Source of the DNA: Dimorphilus gyrociliatus
Taxonomy: Eukaryota; Annelida; Polychaeta; Dinophilidae
Direction: 5' to 3'
Assembly: GCA_904063045.1 (NCBI GenBank)
Contig: CAJFCJ010000004.1
Span: 1,853,713-1,917,712 of the forward strand
DNA: 64,000 bases
In this document: positions 38,902 through 50,217 of the stretch, piece by piece
Layout: every line of letters starts with the position of its first letter
Numbering within the stretch: the first letter of the stretch is position 1
Notes under the pieces: model-generated
What the model saw: only the letters and a program-made list of their open reading frames with translations
Database searches by the model: none
What the model was told of the DNA's origin: nothing
Translations under genes and position numbers: made by a program

Positions 38902-41900
38902 TTATATAATAAGTTTATTCTTTTTTTTTCTCTTTTTCAAAGATTTATATAAACGTTTCTTATCTATTTTCTTATTTAATAAATTACCTTTTAGTATATT
39001 TAAATGCATAGTTATTGTAGTTAAATCTAATAATAATATACTAAAAAGAATGAATAGCAGCAAACCAATTGCAATGTAGCCAAATGTATCTGAGTTGCTT
39101 GCTTCGTCTGGTTTTGGCTCCGTATATGGATCTTTGATAACAATAATAATAATAAGTAACAGTATTGGAGTTTGGGTAATACTAATGAAATAAGTAACTT
39201 ACTTTCAGAGCAACTTAATAATTTTGGCGACCATTTTGCAGATTGATTGCAAAATACATTTTGCGTTGAATTATTCCGTAAACATTGAACTCTAACGTAG
39301 CTTTCGTATTTTGTTGATGTTGAATTGATTGAAATACCATCCCACGTTGGTATTATTGGACAATGTTTTCCTGAAAAACATTTTACAATAAATTAACAAT
39401 CTGCCTTCAGTTTTTAAATAATTTATTTAATATTCACTTTTACAAAATATTGCTGAAATTTGCGTAGACCATTCTGATGTATGTTCGCAAACAATTGGTA
39501 AAGTTATCTCTTCATTATTTATTTTAAATCCTTCATTGCATGATAGCATTGCTGAAGATTTATAGACGTTTTGCCCTATCCATTCTCCATTATCAACTTT
39601 TGGAAGTATTGGACAACGCACAGCTAAAGTGAATTCAATAGATTGATTAACTACATCAATAACAAAGTATTATTATTTACGATTGCAACTATCGTTACCA
39701 ATAGACAGTTCCTTGTTAAGATTGCATGTTACATTCTTTAGGGGAGATAACTCAAATGTATAACCAGTTTCACATTCAAGTTCTTCCGTTTTATTGAATT
39801 GAACGTTTTTGTATGAATTTAAATGATTTAAATGTCTTGTAGTACATTCTTTAACTAAAAAAAGAAAATCCAATTATGGACAATTTTATTATGTATGTAG
39901 TTTAAATATTATGAATAGAGTTTGTTGAAAATAGAATTTTTTAGTAATGACATACTTTTGCATTGATTTTCTATGTTTTCCCAATATGTATTGGATAAAC
40001 AAGCGCAGCTTTTATTGACAGTGCCGTCGGAAAATTCATATCCTTCGAAACAAGTGAATATCAAAATATTCCCAACAGTAACATTGATTTTATGTTCAAT
40101 TTTAGCATTTTGTATCAGATTAATGGGTGAGGGACACCGATTTGCTGTTCATTAATGAAGATAATTTAATTTTCAAAATTTCAATTTATATCAATGTTTG
40201 TTAATATTGATAATCTTACGTTTGCAGTCAATATCACTTGAATTCCAAGATCCGTTTGGTTGACATATGATATCATTCCAAGTAAAACCGTCAATCATTC
40301 TAAAAGGCAAGTTAAATCCGGGTATACATGATAAATTATAAGAAGGTGTACCAAATGAACTTAAGCCTATATAGTTGTAGCGCGAATTTGCAATGGCTGA
40401 CAAATTATTACATATTATCTCTATAATGAGTAAAAATTATGAAAGTTATCTTAATAAAACACAATAAAAAGCAGAATGAAATATGGACTGAACCTTGACA
40501 ATTTTCAATATGACCTTCCCATTGTTGGGTTTCATTACATTTTATAGTTTTTGTTAAGTTAAAATCAGGAAATGTATAGCCAGGTTTACAAGTATATTTT
40601 AAAACAGTTCCATAAGTAACTGCAGTATCATTTATACTAGTAAAAGAGAATTTTGGGTTTGGAGGACATCTTAGAACTAGTTTAAAAGAAATTTATCCTT
40701 TAGAATTGTTATTTATACTAGATAAAAGTTTTGTTATTACTTTCACAAAAGCCCGCTGCATGAATTATCCACGATGTTGTGGAATCTTGTTCAATTAAAA
40801 ATTCTTCTCTGCCATCTTGTAGACGATGACCAATCAAACATTTTACATTTAGGGTTAAGAGATTTGTTGATTTATTCAAAGTTAGACCAGCAATTCCAGA
40901 ATTTTTTACATAAGGTGGGGGAACGCATCCAATTTCTTTATAAATTTTAAAGGGGAATGAAGAGCAACTGATTCTAATAAAAGATTATTTAATCAAACCT
41001 TTACAATGACTGGAATCCCAAGAAAATTTTGGTGTACATTTTGATTTATGATTATGAATGAATGATGTTAAACAAGCTAGTCTATCTTCCTCTAATGAAC
41101 ACTTTTCTGAAGGCAGAAATTATAACTTGTTAATAAAAATTTGTCTATTTATCCTCTTTTCTCTTTGTTTTTACCTTCGCATGAATCTACTTCAGAACTC
41201 CAATGGTTATTACCAATACACTCTGTTGTTCTTGAACTTCCTCCGTGTTTAAAAATTTTATTGTTAGTGCACTGAAATACTAGTGGCTTTCCTGGTGAGT
41301 AGAAGGATTTCATCTGCTTTTTATCGTATCTTTTTTCGGACATGTTGCATTGAGCGTTTGGTTCTATAACTTTAATAAGAAGTCGTAAGTACTAAAGTCT
41401 TAAATTTTCATTAACTCATCTTACCTATTACAATAGGATTTGTTTGATTTTGATCAGTTGGTAGAGTTATACTCACATTTAACTCTATAGGCTTTATGGT
41501 GGCTTTAGTTGTTTCTAAATATATAGATTTCATTGTCGTATCTTCATTTGTAGCAATTGAAGATATCTTAATATTATTCGTTGCATGGGAACTTGTCTGA
41601 ACCGATGAATCAATGTTATTGTTTGTTAATTTAAGTGTTGATGGTGTCGTCTCCGAAGTTGTTTGATCTGTAGTGAATTTCGTTGAAGTAGTGTGGACTT
41701 TTTCGGTTTTTGCAAATGTTGTAATAGATGAAATTTTTTTGTTAGTCGTTACTGTTTGAACATTAGTTGTTTCAACTGTAGTCTCAGATTCTTTTGTAGT
41801 TGTCGGTTTTTCGGTTGTTATAAGTTCAATTGTACTGGTAGGTTCCACTGTAGTCGTAGCTTTAGTAGTTGTTGGTTCATCTGTAGTAGTAGCTTTGACT

Positions 41901-43332
41901 GTTGTCGAGGATTCAGCAGTAGTGGTAGCCTTAATAGTTGTGGTAGGTTCAATAGTAGAGGTAGATTTAACAGTTGTTGTAGGTTCAACAGTAGTTGTAG
42001 GTTTAACAGTAGTCGTTGGTTCAACTGTTGTAGTTGCTCTGACAGTAGTGGTAGGTTTAACAGTTGTTGTAGGTTCAACTGTAGTTGTAGGTTTAACAGT
42101 TGTTGTAGGTTCAACAGTAGTTGTAGGTTTAACAGTAGTCGTTGGTTCAACTGTTGTAGTTGCTCTGACAGTAGTGGTAGGTTTAACAGTTGTTGTAGGT
42201 TCAACTGTAGTTGTAGGTTTAACAGTTGTTGTAGGTTCAACTGTAGTTGTAGGTTTAACAGTTGTAGTTTGTAAAACAGTGGTTGTTTCAATTACTGCAT
42301 TTAGGAAAAGTTAGTAATCTTAAATAATCTAATAATAATGAGTATACCTTTTATCTTGCAAAGCGTATCATATTCCTTAAAGCATTCTCTATCATTATAT
42401 AATCCATACTCCTCGTAAGGATGGTAAGACCTAGTTTTTCTATTCACCCTTACGCACCGCGAATTGTCGTTTGGACTCATCTCCCATAAACTATTCATTG
42501 AACTGACAACAGGAGATCCATCTTTCCAAACAAAATCACTTTTTGAAAAAGGTGGACTTTTTCCAAAATTAGAACAATGAAGACCAATCCAGAAATCCTC
42601 CTCATCCGGTCTGGAATGATATTTTAATTAACGAGAATATGCGCTTTTTATCAAACAACAGTATTAGTGAAATTAATAATTCTTATTGATACAAAATTGA
42701 AAGAAGACTTAAGAGTTCTTATCTTATTGACAAAATATAGGTTTCTTATTGATGCTTCTATTTACATAAAATACAAGATTACATATATAAATTTATATAT
42801 ATACTAATATATGTATACAGTATAGGCAAGATGTTTTAGGTCACTTTGTAAAAGTTTAATTTTTTAAATATTAAATATTAAGATATTACTGAATAACTAC
42901 TTTGAATTGATAATAATAATTATTAATATGTATAAATTAATATCTGTAATTTAGTAATATCTTTAAATTTTACAAAGTGGCCTAAAACATCTTGCCTATA
43001 CTGTATATTTAATGTTGGTATTATTGTTAAAAGATTTCATTGATGCTTTCAAAAAGTTCCTCTAAATAAGATGAAGTATATTTGTATTAAAAAATATATA
43101 CTTACGCTAGAGTGTTAACTATAAAATCCATTTCAGCTTCTGTGGTGACACTTGCTAAAATACCATCACGATCTTTGCAGTAACCGTCGGCATCTGAATA
43201 ATCTCTATCAGTAGTTGAGTATTTATAGCAAGAATTTGTTGTAGCCCAATAGGTCCATCCGCTTTTACATTGCCCATATAGAAATTTATAAAGGGGAAAA
43301 GAAAAGAAAATGTATAGCCAGAGTGACGACAT
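38902..43332 (-). CDS. C-type lectin / mucin / multi-CCP membrane receptor
   Basis: Thirteen exons: 43332-43106, 42610-42348, 42294-41425, 41363-41175, 41106-40999, 40935-40741, 40676-40494, 40420-40220, 40144-39956, 39854-39681, 39623-39438, 39370-39203 and 39131-38902, giving 1060 residues. A signal peptide (MSSLWLYIFFSFPLYKFLYG) is followed by a C-type lectin domain (about 22-163: GWTYWATTNSCYKYS, FWIGLHCSN, CFKEYDTLC). One 870-bp exon encodes a Thr-rich stalk of about 290 residues. Nine exons with phase-1 boundaries then each encode one CCP/sushi-like module with four-Cys spacing, e.g. LRCPPNPKF and KHCPIIP. A membrane helix (FGYIAIGLLLFILFSILLL) and a short Lys-rich tail end it. The order lectin-CCP-membrane recalls selectins, but the mucin block is placed between them and no EGF module is seen. 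Likely a cell-surface adhesion or immune-recognition receptor. Confidence 0.82.
41850..42280 (-). repeat. 18-bp coding repeat (Thr-rich hexapeptides) with 126-bp higher-order unit
   Basis: On the minus strand the sequence encodes reiterated hexapeptides TTTVKP and TTTVEP, decaying toward the 3' side into TTTKA and TTTDEP variants. A larger unit of 126 bp (seven hexapeptides) is duplicated: the distinctive block with TTTVRA occurs starting near 42005 and again near 42131. The repeat keeps several other frames open, which produces misleading long open frames on both strands. Confidence 0.92.
42818..43003. mobile_element. Tc1/mariner-type MITE in intron 1 of the lectin/CCP gene
   Basis: A 186-bp non-coding element is bounded by 36-bp terminal inverted repeats that differ at one base (42818-42853 and 42968-43003). 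The ends begin CAGTATAGGCAAGATGTTTT. A TA dinucleotide flanks each side (42816-42817, 43004-43005), the target duplication of Tc1/mariner transposases. There is no internal coding sequence, so it would need a transposase supplied elsewhere. Confidence 0.9.
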
Positions 43333-44073
43333 GAATTCACCGGAAATGCTCTATTTGATTTATAATATCCTTGTGTTAGACGCCGTCTATGTTTCAACTT
43401 ATATACATATAAATTTATATGTGTTTAAATAGCGTTATGTACATGGTGACGTTAATTAATTATCATTCAATAGAGATTAAATTAAAGCTTGAATGATTGA
43501 TGAAAGAGTAGTTTCTGTATATTTTGGTGGTTAAAATAATTTTAAGCAGTTTTTGGCAAAATATTAATAGAAATAAATAAAGAATTTATTTAAAATTATC
43601 TTTTCATGTAGAATTCGTGTCCAAGACAAACAAAACACTTGTTGTATATAGTATGTAAATAAAACAAGGGAAATAGACTAACAGAACAATTTCTATAACA
43701 AAAATTACTTAGTTATGTATAAATATCAAATAAGATTTCATCATCTAAGAAGGAAACACGTGTTCAAGATGAGTTTACCTTATAGTTAGATATTTCATTA
43801 TTTCTTACCGTGGAAATGTAAACATTAACCTTGAATTTTTATAAAAATAATTCGCTATTTATATATATATATAAAGCTTAATAATAATGTAATAGAAAAG
43901 GTTAAGGTTAATCCTTAACGCTAAATGACATCAATTCTAAACTATTAATTCAAAGTCCTTTTTACTAAATCAGTATATATATATCTATATATATATTTGT
44001 ATATATAAATATCTATGGAAGACACGATATATACTTTATATATATAACTATACTCACTGGCTATTATTCTTAG
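43333..44073. other. Intergenic, 2OG oxygenase 3' end to lectin/CCP receptor 5' end
   Basis: 741 bp, AT-rich, TA-rich near 43975-44045. Promoter of the lectin receptor lies at its left end. No gene seen. Confidence 0.45.
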
Positions 44074-45691
44074 TTAAAATTCATCTTTTACAGTTTTCAT
44101 ATTTTTATCTAAATTCGAATAAGGTGTCTCTAAAGATTTTAGAAGATGTTTTCGGTTAGTTGTTGGAGGTAGGCTTTCGTGATCTAGAGGATACAAAGGT
44201 ACACTCCATTGCTCCGTGTTGATAAAAGCTTCTGGAGAGTAGTCCTCTTGAATATAATATGTCCAGTCAGTTTTTGGTTTATAGTGAAGAAAGGCATTTG
44301 CAAATATCTTTCCTTGAAAAGGATAAGGTCTTGCGTGTATCAGTCTCGTCGATTCGTAGAAGAGCATTTCGCCAGGACTAAGGCTTACATTTTTTTGATT
44401 ACCTTCGTAGTCGATAACAGTTAAAGGCCAATCTTCTTGGCCATCTAAATCTTTGTGAATCTATCAAAGGATGTAAAAAAATAACTTTTTAATCAGTTAA
44501 TTCTTTATAAGACGATCTAAAGGATTTCACCTGTAAAATTGTTGAAATGACATGAGTTTCAATTCTATCAACATGATATCTAAGCACAGCTCCCTTATAA
44601 TACTCCCTTATACCGTAAAGGGCTGTCATATCTAGTTCACAATTGCACCATTCTGATAGCATTGGAAGCAAATAGCTAGCAACTTCATACCTGATCTCAT
44701 CACCAAGCCAAACAAGAGTTGTTTTATAGTTTTGCTGATTAATTAAGCTATCTTTTGGATCCTTTTCGGTAAATCTATATTCAATATTATCATTATAAAA
44801 AGTAAGTATTTTGTTAAATATTTCTTCTGGAATTTTCAATTTATAGAAACCATCTTTTGTATAATTCTGAACAACTCTTGGTTGTTTTAAGTTTAATAGA
44901 CTTCTTTTAGCATTTGCCCAGTTTTCTATTTGGCGTATTCTCCCATTAGATACATCATGTAAATCTTGTACTTGTAGCCAAAAGCGTAAATCGTGCACCT
45001 CTTCTTGTTGTAATGTGATTTTATTATCATTCTCAATATTATAAGCGCTATAAAAGTTACCAAAACTATTGACAATTAATCTATCAAAATAGTACATTGA
45101 AACATTCTTCTTTTCATGTGGTTCAAGTGAAAAAGGAATTGGATAATAGTTTTTTCTTAATTTATCAGATTTTGAATCTAATAAAAACGAGACATCGAAT
45201 TTTCTTTTTGTTTCGTTTTCTACTAAAATATTCATTTTTAATTGGGACCAGGCCCAAGGGATAAATTCTTCTTCGTTGCCGATATTCCATATTTTAGCGT
45301 CGCTCCAATTTTCTCCTTTCTTAATGAAAGCGACTGATGGATAATCGAAAATACCAAAAGTCTCTGGTAAGCTTTTAAATAGTTTATACCAAATAAACTC
45401 ATTGCATTTAATATGATCGTGAATAAAAAAGGAAACGTATTGAGGGGGCGGAAGATAGTAGGAGCTTATCATATGCTCTTCTACAACATCTTCGCAATAT
45501 TCAGTTTTGAAAAGTAGAAATGTCGGACTCCTGGCTCCTTTTCCATCTAAAATTAGCATAACGTCCTCCAAGTGTTCTTTGGTATAAATCTCCTCGAAAG
45601 GCTGTTGAGTTTCCTGATAGTCTTTAATAGATTCATATAAATGCACTTTGTAGATTATACATGATATCAATAAAAATATAAAGGATTTCAT
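44074..45691 (-). CDS. Secreted 2-oxoglutarate/Fe(II) oxygenase, prolyl-hydroxylase-like
   Basis: Two exons, 45691-44531 and 44460-44074, give 515 residues. ATG 45691 was chosen because it starts a good signal peptide (MKSFIFLLISCIIYKVHL); the frame continues upstream only to a TTG. The N-terminal half is weakly thioredoxin/PDI-like in pattern (YPSVAFIKKGENW). The C-terminal third has the double-stranded beta-helix facial triad: H373-x-D375 in YHVDRIETH and H429 in RLIHARPYPF, with R431 or K438 placed to hold 2-oxoglutarate. The segment LSPGEMLFYES is typical of prolyl-4-hydroxylase-type enzymes. It probably hydroxylates a protein in the ER. No C-terminal KDEL is present; the chain ends VKDEF, and a weak retention role is conceivable. 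Exact subfamily unknown. Confidence 0.8.
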
Positions 45692-46049
45692 GTCAGTGAC
45701 AGCAGGTCGACAAGATACAATTTTTAAGCGCGGAATGTAGATACCGCTTGAAAAATTTCTATACAATACAACGCATTTGATATTGTTCAATACAATATTC
45801 CAGGTCTACTTAAACCCTGCCCACGCTTCTCCTACTCCTATGAAGTCTAAAATATTCCGTAACAAAAGTTTATTTTACTGAACGTATATACATAAATCGT
45901 CATCAATTCAGGGCCTATATCAAAATGGATTCCTAAATAATCTATACATTTCAATAATTATTACAAAAGATAGTCAGTTTATGTTCTTAATATCAAGGTT
46001 TACAGAGAAATGTCGGTTAATAATTAAACGCATAATCTTTAATTTTCTT
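45692..46049. other. Intergenic, pseudogene to 2OG oxygenase
   Basis: 358 bp containing the 2OG oxygenase promoter. Nothing further recognised. Confidence 0.4.
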
Positions 46050-46760
46050 CTTGCTGAATACTCACTAATAGGCATTATGGATTTTCCAGCGAGAAAACCT
46101 TCAGATTCTGACTCTTTAGTATTCTCCAATGCTTCATAATTGGAGCATACGGTGAGTCTATCCAATAAACTTTTATGATAATTGTCTAACTGTTCTCAAA
46201 GAACCATCCAATAGTGCAGTAGATAACATGCTCCATTCGGAACTTTCAATGTCACGAAGTCTGAACCACTTAAGCCAGCTCACTTCTTTTCTTTTTAACA
46301 TTTTTCATTGATGGATCAAGTGACCTATCCATACATTCTTTCTCCTTTGATATAGCATCGTTAAATGGCAATTTATTTTTTATATAAAAGAATTTATTAC
46401 TACTTTACATTTATGATCTATTCATTTAGAAATAGGGTTCATTGCAGAAATAGGTAAATTAGAATATCGAACAAAAGAGTAATAATGTAGAAAAATAGAA
46501 GGAAATGTCTCAAAGATACGATATAGATCTGTCTTTTCTCGCTACAAACATGATCTAAACAGGCTGTCTGCTCTTTTTTCAATTTTAACGATTTTTAATA
46601 ATTTTGCGCAGACTTCCGATGAATGTTGATATTAAAGTTATATCTATGGTAAAGATTCAACAATAGGAATATAGTTGGTACGAGAATAAACCAAAACTCC
46701 TCTAAATAGAATTCTGAGAATTTTAATTGTGAACTTGCACCTACAAAAAAGAATAAGGCG
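46050..46760 (-). pseudogene. METTL24-like methyltransferase pseudogene
   Basis: Two blocks match the intact genes to the right. Block 46050-46378 matches the 3' part of the last exon, including the ESEGFL and IMKHWR-like stretch, the STAL stretch and the KEKECM...DPSM-like stretch. Block 46506-46760 matches exon 1 and its 5' flank (compare 51600-51775). The central several hundred bases of the last exon and the short middle exon are missing between them, and the motif core around YLKFDVEGSEW is deleted. Multiple in-frame stops and indels are present. Details such as the AGTGCAGTAGATAACAT stretch tie it to the copy at 50218-51811 rather than the copy at 47241-48808. It is a dead third member of the array. 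Confidence 0.85.
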
Positions 46761-47240
46761 TCATAAAAATGTTAATTTCGACTGATATATGCTGATGGCT
46801 TAAAAATCTGCCTGATGAAATAGAATCATTATATTTGTTTGAATCAATGATTGAAAAGACATATTTTCGATCACCAGAGTTTTTTATGGGACTATACCAA
46901 TGTCACAACTATATAAAAACAGATAAATCTGATGTAATCTATATATTTCATTATTTATTTAAGAAAATAACAGTTTCTATTTTTAATATTAATGTCTTTT
47001 AAACAAATGTTTGTGAAAATTCTAAGATGTGATTTTACAATTTTGCAAAAGTGTTCAGTACAAGTTAATTCTAATTTTGATAACTTGAGATATCATGCTG
47101 TTTATATGCTTATTTATTAAATTCACAGTGGAAAAAAATGAAAAATAAGCAGAATTCATTAAGACATTCTACCATCAAAAACAACAAGGAAATTTTAACT
47201 CATAGTAATAAATTCAATATGACGTTTCTTTAATTACACT

Positions 47241-48808
47241 TTATATAATAAATTTTAGGTTTATGTAATAAACTTCTATACAATTTACTCTTGTTGATGT
47301 ATACTGATTTGGTTTCATTGTCCATTCATTTATATGAGTTTTCCATCGAAGGAAACCTTCAGATTCTAATCTCTTTAATAATTTCCAACGTTCAACAATT
47401 GGACGGTAAGGAGATCCTATACCGTGGAGCTCGAAACTTATTTGTTTCACTTTTGAAAACGAACCATCCACTAAGGCAGTTTCAAATAACAACCACTCCG
47501 AACTTTCGATATCAAATTTTAAATAATCTATTACCTTATCTTCATCGTTAAACGTTCTCAAAACTGATCTCCAACTGCGCATAGTCCACTGCTGTTCATT
47601 CACAAAATCTGAACCGCTTAAACCAATTTCATAAAACGAAACCAACTCGCTTCTTTTCTCTTTAACATTTCTCATTGATGGATCAAATGATCTAACTTTA
47701 CATCCTTTCTCCTTTGATATGGCATCATCGAATGAAAAATCGTTGTTAATACCGAAAGAGTATACTTTACAATTTTCTTCTGAAATTAAATTGTAGTGAA
47801 GACAAACATCCCAACCTCCATCATATGGTTTGCCAAATCTTTTGAAGACCGGACAATTAATAGTAGGTGACAGAATCCATTTGTAAAATCGTTCCATTAA
47901 TAACTCATTGTCTAGATATTTATGCAGATAGACTTCATACATGAGCTGCTCCGCTTCATAATTGAAAAATTCCACTTGAGAATTTTCGTCATGTCTTATT
48001 CTCCTGGCATAATCCATTTGAATCACAGGCTTATGTAAATGTAACTCCTTTTGAACAAATATATAGATATTATAGGGTGTGCTGAAGGCTTTAGAAGCAA
48101 TTGTCATCATTTCATGATCAACAAGAAATTGATTATACAAGGAGAGTTTTAATTTTGGTATCTTTAGAATAAGATATTTTATATGTCGAATGGCATCAGT
48201 TGCAATGGCGGTTTTTATTATATTCTCTAGATACTTTGATTCCGATAAATAGACTATATCGAGGATATCAGTTTCAAGTTGTTGAAATGCTGTGGCTAAC
48301 GAATACGAGTTGATATTGGCAATATAAGGTTTATGTAAAATCGGTCGTTTTCCTTCGGTTCCCGTTAAAGGAACATCGGTCATTATGATATCTTTATTAC
48401 TGTCTGATTTCCTAAGAACAAATTTATAGAATTGAATAGATTTAAGTTTAAATGAAAGAAGATATTGTAATATTAAAGTACTTTTTATCAAAAATTATGG
48501 CTCGAACTCTTTTTGCTTTGATTAATCTTTCATCCCATTCTGGACTAAGGTGTTTACTGAAACAGATAAATGAGAACAATGAACAAACTAGTAATAATAT
48601 ATTGAAATATAATTGAATACCTTGAAGATACGACATATATTTGTCTCTTCTCGTTATAGACGTAATCTAAGCAGACAGTTAAATTTTTTTCAATTTGAAA
48701 TGAATGCTTGCAGCCCAATCTCGAATTTCCTCTATGGATACTTTGAACTCCGTTTGTATAATTGATATTCAAGATAGTTATAATAATTATTAGAAGAATA
48801 TACCGCAT
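47241..48808 (-). CDS. METTL24-type (FkbM-like) methyltransferase, copy 1
   Basis: Three exons, 48808-48621, 48556-48482 and 48411-47241, give 477 residues. ATG 48808 opens a hydrophobic leader (MRYILLIIIITILNINYTNG), so the enzyme enters the secretory pathway or is a Golgi type II protein. The C-terminal domain fits the Methyltransf_22/METTL24 group: KRFGKPYDGGWDVC, then the SAM-binding VYSFGINNDFSFDDA, the acidic FDPSM, and the FkbM-like YLKFDIESSEW. In that last motif the usual Glu-Gly is Ser-containing (ESSEW instead of EGSEW), unlike its neighbour. Substrate unknown; relatives are thought to methylate glycans or small molecules. It is nearly identical to copy 2 through its middle, including both introns, but different at both ends. 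Confidence 0.85.
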
Positions 48809-50217
48809 TTTTGTAGATTTTATAACTGAACATTTATAGTTCCAGCCCGAAGAAAATATTTTGATAACCACTCAGATGTATATTTGATACGAAGATTCTT
48901 TAAATGTGATATACTCAATATGCAAATGCAGCCTATAGACAAGGATTATACTCAATCGAACTCAACAGAGGAATGTCTGAAAGTATTTTCTCATATTTAA
49001 ACTCTTTCCTCAATCCTAAATTTTTCAAATTAGTGAACAGAGGACATAAGTAGGTCGTTTTAGATTAAACACACCTGGAACAATAATTGCTAGAAAGTTA
49101 GAGTCTTGTGTACAGGTAAGACAAGATTCAAGTATTACTCTTAACTTTAAGGAGAACATTTTGAATTTATAGCTATTGAATACTTATGTGATAAATTAAT
49201 AAAAATTGAGCTGTGATACAAATATCGAATAATAATTTTAAAACATTTGTTCGCTCATAATGAAAGTTCATACAACATACTCTTTTTAGTAATACCGAGT
49301 AAGTAATTTAATTATATATCTTCTTTCAAAGTTTATAGTACTGTGTTTGAAAGACATTACATCATTGATAAAATAGGAGTTATCGCGAGAAGACTCTTTT
49401 TCGCAAAATACCTATAATCTCAAAGTAATAATTTGATTAATTATTCTCTTCTTCGTCAGCATATTTACACAATATTCACCTCTGGCTAAGAATTCTAGAT
49501 CCTTCTTTATTTGCTTAGCATAAATTTTATTAAAGTAAATATAATGACATGCAGTTAAATTGCTTTTCTTTCACGTCATGATCATTTCAAATAAGAATTC
49601 TAAATTCTTAATTTCTTATTCATTATATTTGTTTGACGATTATTAACATCAAAATCATAAAATTGTTAAACTAATTGTCAGAGATTATAAAAAATTCAGA
49701 CTTTTCTATTTGTCTGACTTGTTCAATGACTATGCTAAAAAGGGAACACAACACTGTAAACGAAGCTATTTGTTTAACAAACCTTTCGTAATTACATTAC
49801 CATAAAGGAAAAACAAGCCTATTGTCTTCGTAGCCACCAAGTGCTTTCGTCTCCTTATACATATATGTATAAGGATGCCATCAACCAACAATCTTTCTAA
49901 ATAAACATAAAAAGTAAAAAGAACTATAAACGGAGAATAATTGCTAATTCTATGGAAAATAATGAAAAGATTCATCTTCTAAGAATTCCAAGTCATTATC
50001 ATTGACATCTACAGCATTGACAGTCAATAAATTGTAATGATGAAAGTACTTATGCTATAAGATTTTTATAATGATAAAACCTACAAAAAAAATTAATATG
50101 TTTATAAAATAATAATTTTCGAACCATTTTTAATAGAATACGATAATTAATCTAATTGATTACTAATCTCTTAAAGGTAAAGACTTGATAACAATAACAA
50201 AACCATGGTATTAAACT
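48809..50217. other. Intergenic DNA between methyltransferase copies
   Basis: About 1.4 kb AT-rich. Includes the copy 1 promoter and copy 2 3' flank. The 5' flank of copy 1 shows no extended similarity to that of copy 2, so the near-identity is confined to the genes. No other feature recognised. Confidence 0.45.

Noticed and set aside
41756-42314. Long open frames on the plus strand and a Leu/Gln-rich minus-strand frame across the mucin exon
   Set aside because: Shadows of the 18-bp repeat, whose composition avoids stops in most frames. The Thr-rich frame is the one that splices in phase to the lectin and CCP exons.
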